A stretch of DNA of 64,000 nucleotides from Cycas panzhihuaensis (lineage: Eukaryota > Cycadophyta). Location: assembly GCA_023213395.1 (NCBI GenBank), contig CM041465.1, forward strand, positions 209,505,741 to 209,569,740, read 5' to 3'. Positions 42,962 through 56,249 of the stretch are shown in pieces. The notes beneath the pieces are model-generated. The model was not told where the DNA came from, did no database searches, and saw nothing but the letters and a program-made list of their open reading frames with translations. A program made the translations under genes and the position numbers. Numbering within the stretch: the stretch's first letter is position 1; the number at the start of each line of letters is the position of its first letter.

Positions 42962-43261
42962 TTAAAATGCAGATAACATCCTCGCGAACCCGCTCAAATG
43001 TTGTAATAGATCAGAGGCCCCGATATTAGGATTCCCACGCAATCTTGTGAGTATTTGAACCATCTTGAAAGTTATTTCCACCGTCAAAATGGATAACATT
43101 AAAGCTATATGTACAGCAATAGAACAGGATATGGCCAAAACAAAGGTACAGAAAATGGTCTGACCTGTGGCTGTAACACCAGCGTAGAAGTTGCCCAAAA
43201 CAAACACAGCCACAGAGCAGTACAGGCTTAGGAGAGCCGAATTCGACCATCTTTTCTGCAT
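42962..43261 (-). CDS. Hypothetical small membrane protein, 99 codons
   Basis: Minus-strand ORF from ATG at 43261 to TAA. It begins MQKRWSNSALLSLYCSVAVF and has two likely membrane helices (SLYCSVAVFVLGNFYAGV; CTFVLAISCSIAVHIALMLS), then a short basic/hydrophilic tail (LTRLRGNPNIGASDLL). GC content is higher than in its neighbours and it is not part of a visible element. No family recognised. It could be a gene fragment, the first exon of a gene, or chance. A GGGGTTTTTGATTAATT-type short tandem repeat lies just downstream. Confidence 0.3.
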   Translation of the reverse strand: MQKRWSNSALLSLYCSVAVFVLGNFYAGVTATGQTIFCTFVLAISCSIAVHIALMLSILTVEITFKMVQILTRLRGNPNIGASDLLQHLSGFARMLSAF

Positions 43262-43465
43262 GGCATCCTTTTTTGAATAAAACCTGTGATCCAGCCTCCG
43301 GTGTTTTTGGATCTATAACACCAAATGTTTTGGATTTACAGTATATGTTCGTGACAGTCTGATTGATGCTGGTTTTAAGATACGTTGAACCTTCGCTTCT
43401 CCTAGCTTTTAAGGAGCTCTTTGTGTGACTTACATGAATGGTCTCGCAGGACTAACGGGGTTTGA

Positions 43466-43487
43466 ACGCGTATCATTTTATACGCGT
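43466..43487. repeat. Perfect inverted repeat
   Basis: ACGCGTAT and ATACGCGT separated by 6 bases. The CpG-rich arms stand out in AT-rich DNA. Purpose unknown. Confidence 0.6.
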
Positions 43488-44006
43488 ATCGGGGACTGCA
43501 CGTATCATTTTGGTCCTTCGACACTCACGGTCGTCTATTATTTTTTTATATGCCGCATAAATGTGGCAAATAATTACCACCACCATTGTGTCGCAATTTT
43601 TGGATTTTCTAATAGTGGTCTTAAAAAAAAAAGGGGGATAACATGATGTCAAAATAATCCTCCTCTGTCCCCATAAAAGTTAGCTCTATAATATTATATT
43701 ATATTTGATATAAGTGAATCTTAGCATAATAAAATTTGCATTATTTGTATAAGGAATATCTTCCATGTTTTTATGTTATGAAATCTATTTCACACCCAAA
43801 AAAATATGCAACATAAGAGAATTGTTATTATGGTGATTATTTATTACAAATTTGATTTACTAAAATATGATATAATATAATCACATCATATAATGTAATG
43901 TAATATAAATTTATGGGTAATTAATTATCATAATGCTATCTCTTTAATGATGAGAATTTGTATGATGAAAATAGGTTTTATAACATTTATCCTCATAATG
44001 AATATA
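43488..44006. other. AT-rich intergenic DNA
   Basis: No coding or repeat signal beyond a 10-base A run at 43623-43632 followed by GGGGG. AT content rises sharply from here to 56250. Confidence 0.4.
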
Positions 44007-46492
44007 TGTTATGAATCAACATACCCTAGTTTTAATATATTTAAAAGGGCTTTAGCAAAGACAATTTGTCACGTAACATTCTTCAGAGCTTTAGCCTATT
44101 AGAGGAAACCCATAAGCTATAACAATCTTAAAGGAGTCTTTGCCTTAAAGAGGATTAATTATAATTAGAATCGCCCATTATTGTATTTGCTTATTGTTAA
44201 TTTATTAATATTTATGTCCACAAACTACTGTGTTTCCATTACAAATCATTGTTGACCATAATAAATGATATTAAAGCACAGGCTTATTTCGAGCACTTAA
44301 CTTTTTCAAAATAATAATGCCATAACACCATAACATAAATAATTATGGCTAAGAATATAGTAATAATAAAAGGCATAAAATGATTGATGCCCACTGAAAA
44401 GCAAATCAATTAGGCTAACCCAAGATCTAACAACAAGCCTTTTAATTGCAACAACTTAAATATATATTAGTGGTACTGCAATTGTTATAGTTGCCAACAC
44501 CTAACTTGCTCTCCAATGGATCCTTGTTAAGGGATTTAGGTTGTTCTCATTCCAATTAATAAACTCAATCAGCCTAGTATTATTACTTATTATCACTACC
44601 TCTGCATGTTAGGATCAAGTAATTTATGTGTATATTGCCTTCCTTATATATAATAGTTGTTTCTCATGCTCTCTCTTTGGAAGTGAACCCTAATTCTCTA
44701 TCACTCGTCACTACTATAATAAGCTTTTATCCTATTATTGAGGGTTAATAGGGTAAATATTTTAATAAAGTGTCATTTACACTAACGCTATGTAATTTGT
44801 TAATTTATCATGAATCATTAAAATACTGTATAAGCACACATTGGCCTTTTATGTAATAAATACACCCCTTCTAAAAGTTGAGATTTGGTGTAAATATTGA
44901 CTTTGAAATTACTACAATTATCCAAGTAGTAAGAACACCATTAAAGAAATTATAACTAATTTAATAAGCCATTCACAATTTCACAGTCTAAAAATAGTTC
45001 ATACTAATACATGTATGGCTCAATCTTTGAAACAAATATATAGTTGTCAATAAGATTAATCAAGTAGTGAATAATTAGAAGGAAAATTAGTTGAGATGTA
45101 AGGATTTGATAAGGTTGAAGCCACCAAGCAGATTGAAGAAAAACTTAAGCAACTTAAAGAAGAGCCCTGATAATTAAGCAACTTCAATAATATATCTCTA
45201 TCAAAACATATTTGCCATAAAAGAGCACATGGCTCTTATCCCCTATTCACCTCTTTAAAAAAATCATCCCCTATAATTGGTTATAAATCTTATGGCATTC
45301 ATCTTGCATTACCTAAGCCATCATTTTCATTATCTATATATTTCTCTTATTTACCACTTATCCATCCCTTACCTCATATCTCTAGTTCTCTAAACTCTCT
45401 ATATAGGCCATCCCTTAGCTTCATCTTTAACATGCATTACTTTATTCCCTTATCATTCTTATTTCAACCTTCAATCCATGTACCTTTCTCCTATATGCCT
45501 TTATTTCATCCTACTGATCCCTTACTGCCAACATCTTGCTCTTTATTTCTTATGCATCTCTTTTATATGGTTTATATCTATACTAGAAACCTACCACGCC
45601 CCCTACATCATTATTCTTATCCTCTTATTCCTTGTCCTCCCTACTTGTCTTATTACTTTATTAAATCATTTCTTTGATTCATGTCCCTAATTCTCATTCC
45701 CTTCTCTCTCTATAAATATTTATATTTCATTCCTACCCTTGATACACCTTCAATTTGCATCCTTAACTAAACCTCATATATATTACCTAATGTGCCTATT
45801 AATTCAAATCTCATCACTTACTTCATTGCCCCTTATATATCCTCTTAATTATTACACAACAAAGACACCTTAACTATATCCCTAAATTTATGCCCCTTGT
45901 CCACACCAATGTCATTCCCTTATTTCCCCTTTTAAGGACAACTTCCTATGGATAGAATGTGTAAGTAGGACTCAAGACCTATAACAACTAAAGTCTATAA
46001 CCCATAGGTCTTAAGACCATTCACATGTAAGGTCTTATACAAAAGTCAATTAAGATAGGATATTATTACAAATACAAATATTACAAATAGGGTTGTTATC
46101 TAAAGATGGCATAAAAATCATGAATATTAAGGCAATGCTACTCTAAAATAAACAAATCATGTAATTACTTGGTGAAATAGAAGAATATGGATCTTGTCAA
46201 TTACAATGCTTTAAGGGCAAAGCATTTTTCTCGAGGGGGACTTGTTACAAACTAGCATACCCCAATTGTATAGTATATTCAAAGGGACATTAGTAAAAAC
46301 CATTAATTATGGAATGTTCTTTAAAGCATTGGCTTATTAGAGGAAATCTATAGGTTGCAATGATCTTGGAGGAGCCCTCACCTTGAAAATGACTTGTTAT
46401 CATCAAAATCATCCATTGTTGTACTTATTTATTGTTAATTTATGCTGATAATTCAACCATAATAAATAGTGGTAACATTTAGGCTTGTTACA
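44007..46492 (+). mobile_element. Element K: old non-autonomous LTR-like element
   Basis: Diverged direct repeats at 44007-44291 and 46243-46492 start TGTTA and share CATACCC, TTATTAGAGGAAA and CTTATTGTTAATTTAT. Roughly 65-70% identity by eye. A purine block CGAGGGGGA (46233-46241) lies where a PPT is expected. The 1.95-kb interior has no reading frame of note and is pyrimidine-rich in its second half. No clear target duplication. Confidence 0.5.
45180..45960. other. Pyrimidine-rich tract
   Basis: About 780 bp in which the plus strand is dominated by C and T (clusters such as CCCTTCTCTCTC and CCTCTTATTCCTTGTCCTCC). G is rare. Two open frames at 45432-45690 exist only because of this bias. 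Confidence 0.65.
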
Positions 46493-49174
46493 ATTTCTTA
46501 TATTTATCCATCCCTATATAGAAATATTCTTAAAATAAGACTACAAGAGTACTCTCCCAATGGAGACTTAAAGGTTGTAAGGCTAATTAATTAATATTTA
46601 TCTAAACTATACTACATGAAACAAAACATGGTAATATGGGCTTTCTACATCTATAGTTTGAAACATAGAACTATATGTCATACCTCAAACTTGAGTTTAT
46701 CATAGAGGGAAGACATTAAGCCTTAGGTAGGATCATTGCAGCCATAATTAAATTCAAATTTTAATTTATAAGTCCTATTATTTAGTAAATATACAAGTTA
46801 TTTAAAATCTTTAAGTTACATGCCATTAATAGTTAAGATGATGAATCACTCATTTGCTATACTATCTATGTCTTCATTGAGGTTCATCTTTGACCAACCT
46901 CAATTTAAACTTACATGATAAATTACCTATCTATTATATTATATTTACCTTTGTTCTAATTTATGTTTCACTAATTTATAGTCAAACTTGTGATAAAGAC
47001 TCCTAAATGACTAAAAGATAATTGGTTGGCTAGGCTTATAAATTAATAATTAGTCAATAAGGAGAGTTAACATCTTCTTTCCTTCCATAATGGTAGATAT
47101 AGTAGTTTAACTCCTTCACCTATCATTCTTTAGATCTTTTCTTCAACTACACTCTTTCACATGTCATACATCAAAGATAAACCTACATCCTTTACATGAA
47201 TATTAATTACATAAAGATAAGATGAAGGTAATACACTTATAATTCATATCCATTACTAAGATACATAGATAACTAGTCCCTGCACTTATCACTTATAAGA
47301 AATTGTCTAAATATGAGGATTATTTTTTATGATACTTTAAAATGTTTGTAGACTAACACCTTTTTTTATTACTGCACTACTAATTTTTTTATAACTACAC
47401 TTATATTCAACTTTCATAACTTTTAACTATATTTTCACCTTATTAAGAAAATTTTTACTATTTCTTCCAACCTTGTAGTAAACATTATAAAGTTTTTTAG
47501 CCAACATTAAAAAAATAAGATAAGCATCATGGTACAATTGCTAGGTTATAAGCACAAAGTTCATCAAAACTTTAAATAGCATAATGGCATTACATAACAC
47601 ATGTATACAACTACCAAAATAATACATTGCTAAACGTAAAAATAAGCACTAATCTACACCATTCATTGCTTCTTTTTATGGTATGATTATGAAACTTATG
47701 TAACATTTATATTTATTTTTAACATCTTATTGAATAGTTGGTATCCTTCCTCATTGATGAATTTCATTGAACATGTCATTAACATGCCTAAAACTTCATT
47801 AAATTCCAACAAAATTAAGTCATTATCAGATTTATAGGTATCCAATAATATGAAATTAAAATAATTATTTTGAAAGAAAAATTAAAATTCTTCTAATAGC
47901 ACAGTAGATTTATTCTATACTTTAGTGGTAAATATGCCAATAGATGTTAAAAATGAGATTGAATTTTTAGTCTCTATTTATTTGGACCAGTGTTAATTTA
48001 GTTGGGATTTCTATCAAGTACTTAGCATTCATTATTCATTTGAACATTGCAACAAAAATTTTATATGTAGGGTTCTTTTGGCATTTTATGAAACAAGTGG
48101 CATGGAGTGTTATTGTTATACTATGTTTTGAGCTTTATTTTTACTTTAGTATCAAATTAAAAACTTTAAATTAACAAACTAAAGTACTTAGTTACCTTCA
48201 TAATGCCACCTATTGGGATAATGCCCATTATTAGGATAATACCCAATCTTGATGTTTTGGCATAGTCAGTTCCACATGTGCTCTATTAACTTGATAATGA
48301 TAAGTTGGTGCTTGACCTTGAGGGGTGTGCCTATTACCTCTCAAATTTCCTCTATTTATCTATTACGATCAATGACCATAGTGTTCTTTAACTCCATCCT
48401 TTATTTATCTCTTGTTATCCTCTTTAAGGTTCCATTACATGTGTGTTATGATGGGCCAATCCCCAACATTTGGTATCAAGGCCATTAATGACTCTGATTT
48501 TGTTCTTAGTAGACCAACTACAAGGCACTTTTTATTAGTGGAAATTTGTTTAGAGGCCTTCTCATTTATTTACTATAATACTTGTTATTTTTTTAATTTG
48601 TTGTGATCTATAGGCCATAGTCTTTAGAATCCTTGTAGTTGAAACCATTCCTCCCCTATTTTATCTTAGATTTACACTACTTCTATCTACATTATATATT
48701 ATTTTAATTTACCATTTGTTTTATTTTTGTTGCTTTCTACCATTGGGTTATAACCTATTACAACCTCCATCCATCTATCCATCTCTTACCTAACATGCTT
48801 GACTCATTGTGAAACATATATGCTCTAACTACTATGAATGTATGCACAATTATATCCATCATTAGTGGTTTTTATTTTTGAATTTTTAACATCTAAAGGG
48901 TATATTGATACATGCTTCTATGTTGGCTTAAGTGGGCATCTCCATTAAAAGCACCATTATACTTAGTGTGGGTTTCTTATATTATATGAATTGTTCAACT
49001 CTTGCTTACCTAGCTTTTTACCTCTCAATCTCTCAATCTTACAAGATACTAAAGTGAAAGTAGTGTATTGAATGTAACCATAAATGAGGATGTGGCCAAA
49101 TCACACAAGTCACCATGATTCAATTTCAAATATATTTTAAATCAAGCTTGGGGTAGGATTTATTAATACCAAAA
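46493..49174. other. AT-rich DNA without genes; one isolated PBS-like site
   Basis: No coding similarity on either strand. TGGTATCAAGGCC at 48471-48483, preceded by CCCCAACA, looks like a PBS after an LTR end at 48468, but no LTR start or partner could be placed. A short repeat GGATAATGCCCATTATT / GGATAATACCCAAT lies near 48215-48246. Confidence 0.4.
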
Positions 49175-49499
49175 TGTTGATATTTAATGTTTATTTGTGG
49201 CTTATAACCTTAGGTCATGAGCTTCACTTTTAATCTTTGTATTATGTTACTAGTTAGTATTCTAATATTTATGTGAGTTAATAAGTCATTGGAGGTTATA
49301 ACTCTCATCTCATATGTGTCAATTAATTAGGATTAATATTTCATTTTGCAGTTGTCTTTATGCACATATTATGCATTATAAAAATGTAATAAGAGATGGT
49401 TATGGAATGAGATTTATGTCATGCTTTGAAACTAATTTTCACTGTATGATATAATTAATCTTATTTTTGGATCTCCATTGAATGTTTAAATATTTTATA
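49175..49499 (+). repeat. Putative 5' LTR of element H
   Basis: Starts TGTTGATATTTAATG, contains TATAAAAATG at 49378 and ends just before the PBS-like site. No second copy found, so the boundaries are provisional. Confidence 0.45.
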
Positions 49500-49511
49500 T
49501 AGTATTAGAGC

Positions 49512-51514
49512 AATTTTAAGGTGTAATATAAGTTGTAATTATTGGTTATTATACTAGTTCTAGGTTATTTGTAAATTAATCTTTGTTACATGCCTTTATT
49601 TATTTCTTAACTTGAGATATTTTTCTATTAGATAAGTTTTTATAATGCATGTTATAGGGTTTATGGAGCAGGTTCTATTATGTTCATTGATAGGTCTATT
49701 ATAGCAGGGGCACTCTCCCATAACATTTATTTTCAAACACAAACATCTAAGTATTGTCAAGTATACAAAATTAGTTATTATCTTCAACGAGGAGCTATTA
49801 TAGAACAAGCTACAAATGTTTGTTTTGATTTAATGGTACAATATGCAATAGGTTAAAGACACCTATTTATATACATAGTGTATGATTTTTTTTTAATACC
49901 TTGTATAGAAAAAAAAAAAACATATGAAAGTATACGAAGCCTACTAACTTATATGTAGGCTTAAACATATATTTTGTTATAGGAAAATAGCTCATTTAAT
50001 GAGCCTTTTCACAGCTACAAGAGACACCTACATGCAAGCAAACTAACACCTACTTACATTAGAATTTTGTAAGCTGTGAAAATACTCCTTCATCAAGGTA
50101 TAATAGAAAACACTTTAATACCTTCTAAACAGACATTAAAATTACACATTAGGCCATTAAAAAATAATATTATGATGACCTCCTATGAATGACAGTGTTG
50201 AAGTGTTGGACCCCACATTTAAATGTAGAAAAGAAATATTAAAAGAAGATATTAAAACATTGATGGTTGAGGTCTATTATTAAGAGGTGATAAAAAATGA
50301 CAAACAAAGGTATTAAAATATAATGTTTTTAATCTTTGGAGAAATGTCTTTTATTTAATATAGAATAATCTATAAAATATTCTAAAACACATAATTTAAA
50401 GTTTTAAACTTTAGACTTCAAAAATTTTATCTATGCACCTTTTCTCAAGTGGTAACTAATCTAAAGTTTGATCATGTAACATTAGCTTTTCGTTATTGTT
50501 TTAGGAGTTTGTGGATAAGTAGTAGTAGGGTGAGAAGATTTGCCTTTCTATTCACATGGGATCACCATCGAAACACCACAAAAGGGTGTTTTGAAGCAGC
50601 CATTAAAACATAAAAAACATTGGTCATGTCGATAGCACACTAATAAAGCAACCATAATATTGAGATATAGAATGTGATCGGAAAAATACCATTGTTAATA
50701 AAATAGAGGAAACTATATACCATTATAGTGTGAAATGCAAAAATGAGATGTCAACCTGCATTGAAGTGAGATGTCATATACAGAGGAAGACATTGAAAAA
50801 CACACACTTATAATGAAGCTTACAAAATAAAAAAGGAAACCCTACACATAGTGAAACCATTATAGTGAGGAGAACTCACCCAAACCCAATGAGGATGAGG
50901 AAGATGAAAAGGGATTTTTTGCATGCTTATGATTGATTTTTACATGTGTTGATATGCAAAAACTACCCACAACGATTTCTACTAACACCACAATAAGAAT
51001 CTTAAAGAGATACTCAAAAGCAATGAAAAAATATATTCTTTTAGAGATGTTGGAGCACCACCCAAGCTATTAGTGGAATATTTTAAAGGAATACTCTATG
51101 GTAGAGTTTGGACAAAATCTGGTTTTCACTTTTATAAGGTTGTTATGATATTAAAATGGATTGGATAAAATTTTAGAGTTCATGACGAAGCCCCCAATAT
51201 GTCAACTCCTGATCAAGTGATCTCTAGGGTGTTATGGTTATTTATGGTCAATCTAAAGTCCATCTTGGATATGTGAATATACCACAATGTTATTATTTTG
51301 ATATCTATAATTTCGCAGTGATCACATGTAATACTTCTGTATAATTTTTTGAAGAAAAATCAAAATTTTATGTTTTTTAACTTATTTTGGCTACCTGCAC
51401 TAAGGAAGTAAAATCTCACTTACTAGCTACCTACATGTAGACTGAAGATTTTCACAACTTTAGTACTTTATTTATGTGTTTGTTTAGTTACTTTCTATTT
51501 GTTATTTGTTTAAA
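49512..51514 (+). other. Leader of element H or unrelated AT-rich insert
   Basis: Two kilobases, longer than a usual leader. Contains an inverted repeat TTTTCACAGCT (50006-50016) / AGCTGTGAAAA (50072-50082), smaller hairpins AGCCTAC/GTAGGCT near 49938 and GCTCAT/ATGAGC near 49990, and no coding region. A small inserted element is possible. Confidence 0.4.
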
Positions 51515-52330
51515 ATGGCTAGTGGAGGAGGTATAATAGGTATAATTACTAAAAAATGTTAAGTCCTAATAATTATATTATTTGGAAACAACATATATTT
51601 AGTTTCATTCATTTGAATAATCTTTGGAAGTATGTAAATAATTTTGTAATGGAAAAAGTTGTAGCTAAAATCATTACTTTCCAAACAAAGTTAAATATTG
51701 ATACTAACTTTAATGTTGAATATCAATAAAAAATATGAATAACATTTGATTTTCTCAATATATCTATTAGTGGCAACATCATTTTATACATCAGGGGCAC
51801 TACTACATCAAAGAAAATGTGGGACATGGACATGAATCTATATGAGCATATGGGTTACATGAGAGCATTGAACTTACAGAGTCAATTGTATAGTTTAAAA
51901 ATAACAGGTAATATGATGGAATATATAAAAAATGTGAGATTAATATAGGATTAACTATTAACTATATGTAAAATCATTCCTAATTCAGAGATCATAGCTT
52001 GCATATTAAGGAGTCTACCACTCTAGTATAAGAATTTATTGACTATATTGACTTTATTTAATAAATTATCCATGTTATATATCAGTTCTTCATAATTACT
52101 ACTTATGGAACATGAGTAGAAACTAAAGCATATGTATGGTAAATCATCTAGAGCACTAGCATCTAGATCAAAGGGGAAGAAGCCCTTTATTCCAAAGAAG
52201 AATATGCCTTCTAAACCTATAATTCAAAAGGATAAATCAAGAGCTTCAAAGGGATAATACAAGCTAAAATATTATTATTATAAGAAGTTTAGTCATGTTA
52301 AAAAGGGTTGTTAGGAATGATAGGAACAAT
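51515..52330 (+). pseudogene. Element H gag
   Basis: ATGGCTAGTGGAGGAGG, then, across stops, NNYIIWKQHIFSFIHLNNLW, MRALNLQSQLYSLKITGNMM and a degraded zinc knuckle (first Cys lost; KKFSHVKKGC) near 52290. The order and spacing match Copia gag. At least six stops. Confidence 0.7.
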
Positions 52331-53700
52331 AATAATCACAATAGTTTTAAGATCAACCCCAACAACAGAAGCAATAATAATGACAACATTGACCACCTCA
52401 ATAATATGGTCATGTTATAAATAGAATAGAGGATACACCTATTGAAATTTTAATGTGTTTATTTGCTACAACATATAAGATGGGATATGACGTATATAAT
52501 GTCTGGTTTATTGATCCAAGTATATCAAGACACATGACTAGAAGATTGAAATGGTTTTTTTAGATGTGGGAGGTAAATTAGAAGGTCATCATTAGGGGCA
52601 ACATTGATTTAGAAACCATTGAAATTAGAGAGGTACCATTCATCATGCTAAATAGTGAACGATGTTATTTGGATAATGTTTTGCATGTATCAAATTTGAA
52701 GGTGAATCTTATTTCAATTGGTGAAATTAAACAACAAAATATGACTGTGATGTTTGCTTAAGGATAATACATAGTATGAGTCAAATAGAATAATGTTGTA
52801 GCCAAAGGACTTACAGAAAATTATTTATACAAACTATAAGCATACTCTAAAGTCCAAAGAGTGTTTCTTATTGTATGTCTAAAATAAAAGTTCTAGCATA
52901 AATGAATGGGTCATTTAAACAATAGCGATCTCTAATTAATACATAAGTTAAAAATAATACATGGGTCTTTTATGATAAATAATAAAGATTATTTACATAA
53001 ATCTTATATTTTTGGAAAATAATTCAAAGAAAAAAGCATGGAGAGCTAAACAAAAGTTAGGATTACTTTGCCCGAATATCTATGGACCAATATTTGTTAT
53101 CTTATTTGGTGGAGTGAGATACTTTATCGCATTCATTAATGACTTTTCACAAAAACTCTAGGTATTTCCACTTAGAAAAAAATCTCAAGCTTTCACTTGC
53201 TTCAAACAATTTAAGGAGTTGACAAAGAATGAAAGTAGATACAAGATTAAGGTCCTGTGAACTATAAATATAAAGAGTATATTTTCAATGAATTCACGTA
53301 GTTTTATAAGGAACATGGAATTCAAAGGCAATTTGCTACTATCTATATAGCCTGGTGATAAAAGACAAGGATGTTACAAATTTCTTATTTGTAGAAGTTA
53401 TGAAGATTACTACATATCTAATAAATAAAAGCACTATGAAGGTTGTTAAGAATATAACACCTAAGGAGGCTTGGTCAAATAGGAAGATAGTTGTAAGTCA
53501 TTTGAGAGTCTTTGGGTGCATAATATACATGCATATTCCCAAGGGAAAATGATGGAAATTATATGAAAAAAGCACAAAGTGTATCCTTGCTAGATGCTTT
53601 AATGAAAGTAATGCATATAGACTATATGGGTTGTCGACTTAAAATGTTCACACAACTCGTGATGTGATCTCCCATAAAGATGAGAGTCTTGATTTTGGTT
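52331..53700 (+). pseudogene. Element H protease and integrase
   Basis: Protease remnant WFIDPSISRHMTR (active site DSGAS read as DPSIS) near 52505, LDNVLHVSNLKVNLISIGEI, pre-integrase MGHLNNSDL and KSYIFGK, integrase FNEFT, FYKEHGIQRQFATIYI, LINKSTMKVVKNITPKEAWS, HLRVFGCIIYMHIPKGK. Order is Copia-like. Confidence 0.75.
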
Positions 53701-53989
53701 CAATTGACGTTGAAGATCAAGTTAAGGAGCCATATAAATATAGTTCTTTATATGATCTTGTTCAACCTAAATATGAGTTGGAATCCTTTTATTATTAGAA
53801 GTTAACTTTAAGTAGGATCCAGAGATTGAGTTGAAGTTAAAGTTAAAGCCAGAGTTAGAAAAACTATCTGATATTTTATCTTTATCTTTGAAGAGGAAAC
53901 TTCTAAAATAATATTTAAAAACTATGGAGGATGCTAAAAAGTTGTTATCTAATTCTGAGAAAAAGTGAAAGTAAAAAATATGACCTTCT

Positions 53990-54190
53990 AAATAGGTGAA
54001 TATGGCTCTTACGACATAAATGTTAGATGCTAATAAACCATCTATCGTTGAAGAAGAAATCAAAAAGCAAAAGTGGAATGATAGTATGGATATTAAAATC
54101 TAAGTTGGGAAACCTAAATGTGGGATTTGGTCAAATTGCTTATTAAAAAGTATTCACTTTTATTTTTGTACCTTTTAAAAATGGATTGAT
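53990..54190 (+). pseudogene. Element H reverse transcriptase start
   Basis: KPSIVEEEIKKQKWNDSMDI, then CGIWSNCLLK and KWID in shifted frames match the opening of Copia RT (EAI...W..AM..E...TW.LV). The rest is absent. Confidence 0.55.
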
Positions 54191-56249
54191 AACAAGACCT
54201 AGTTTGTAAATTGTATAATAGCCCAAAAGTACAAAAATAGAGAGATAATGACTGAATGTTCACCTAACATCCCATTAAATGGTTTGGTAAACACATACAA
54301 AAACTAATATATAATATTTATAAGAGAAAATTGTTTAGTGATTTTTTTTTTATGAATAGTTTATCCCTTATTTATTGTTTTCTATTTCTAGGAAAAAAGT
54401 TAAAAAGAGAAGTATAATAAAGAAAAGAAATTATTAAAGCAAGTTGTTGAATATTATTGTCATCCTTGGTCTCATGGAATTAAAGGCATTGTTGTAGTGT
54501 AAGAGTTATTGGGTAATCTAGGCAACTTCTCTTAAGCGATGGCATAAACTACTCAACAACAAATAATATTTTATATTGGATACACCTAACATAAGCCTAT
54601 GAGTTGCTAAATAGAAATTTTTTGATAAATAATAAATCACAAACATTGAAGAACCAAGTTTTATGTTTTTAATTCACTAAGAAAGTAGAGTTTCAAAATA
54701 GATACATATCAAAGCCAAAATATATAAAGAATATAAATTGTATCTAAACTCCAAATACCCTAGATTAGCTATGGGAGTCTATTCCATAAAACATTCAAAT
54801 GTATCATAACATTTAGCTTAAAATAAAGTGAAATATTTGCCAGAACTAATAAAAAAAATTCATAAGAAAAAATGAAGAGAGAGAAAGAAATACAAAAAAA
54901 AAAAAAAAAAAGAGATGAAAAACCTAGAGCCTTGATTATGAACTCAAAGGTCAAGTCTACAATCATGTAATCCTTTTGTCTTTGAAGTTGTTCCTTTTAA
55001 AGACAAATCTCCATTATAATAATCACTCGTTTACAAGATCATTCTTCCAACTGTAACTAAATAGGAATTATATATTCAAATAACTAAAAATCTATGAGAT
55101 CATGGCCTGTTAATTTGGGGTTATCAAATGACTACTGTATTTTTGGGAGGTAGGTGGTGACTTCAATATTAATGACCATCATTGTGGTTATTTGAATTAA
55201 TTTCTTTTATCTCTCCTAATTATTAAATGTTTTTGTTTTACATGGAGGAGGAGTCATTAAAGATTTGGGTAAGGTGGTCGACGAAAGTTCTTATCTTTAG
55301 TTATTTGTCAACCATTTTGTCCCATTGTTATTACATGGCTAAGATGGCACATTGTTTGGATAAACGATAATGAAAACAAACATGAAAATTTATATAATTT
55401 GATGCTTACCATGATCTTAGGCATTTGCTAGTGATTAAAAGGTGAATATTTGGTTCCTTAATGTTAGTCAACAAGTCTATGGTTTGCATGAGAGGCTTTA
55501 TACACTTAAAAAAATTACAAAAGTACTTCAAAGAGTATTTTAGGAGCTTTTATATAAGTTTGGTGAAGCATTAAGTATCCTCTAAGTGCCACACTATGAA
55601 TGGTGAATAATATCCTTTATAAGAGTTCCATGTGAGAAGAAAGTTGACAGGTTTAGTGGGCCCCATAGCACTTTAAATCTTCTGTTACATATATTTCACA
55701 ATCTCGAGAATGCAATTCGCCTTAGAATTTATCCATTTATAGGGAGATAAGTGATATAATATAAAGGCTTTGTATTATTCCTCACATTTCACATTTACGG
55801 TGTTAGGTCACTTTCCTTTGTAGAGTCTTCCATAGAATCCCATGAAATAAGTAGCTAACCTTCCTTCAATCATATTTTCACTTGAAGAAATATAAAATAT
55901 CATCTAGAAAACACTCCAACAACCCTTAAAATATAAACTATTACATTAAGACACTTACACATTAGAAATAATGTATTGGAAGTGTCTCGATCTAATGTAA
56001 CACTAACACTATAACTCCTCATTACATTTATGACTGAGTACATAGCCAATCATACCTACATATGAGTTCTTATTATAACTTTTTTAACGTAGGCATGAAA
56101 AAGGCCTAACATCTAGCCTCCTTGCTTTTGGTTAACCCTTAATAGTTTAAGTAAATGTAATCGTTGAAATGAAAATAAAGCCATAACAAAATGTGAAGTA
56201 TGTACAATTATTTATAAAGAACACAAAAAGTATAAAATTAAGTAATAAA
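54191..56249. other. AT-rich DNA between elements H and I
   Basis: No recognisable gene or LTR. A 23-base A-rich run lies near 54890. It may include the lost ends of H and I. Confidence 0.4.

Larger units (their letters stand above)
49175..54190 (+). mobile_element. Element H: decayed Copia retrotransposon
   Basis: Putative 5' LTR 49175-49499, PBS-like TAGTATTAGAGC at 49500, a long leader, then gag, protease and integrase remnants (51515-53700) and a trace of RT (about 54020-54190). No 3' LTR identified; the right end is lost. Very many stops. Confidence 0.65.

Noticed and set aside
45432-45690. Overlapping membrane-protein-like ORFs
   Set aside because: Explained by the pyrimidine-rich tract, which yields Leu, Phe, Ser, Pro and Tyr codons without stops.
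48471-48483. PBS-like TGGTATCAAGGCC as proof of another full element
   Set aside because: No LTR start, partner LTR or coding follows it; recorded only as an isolated site.
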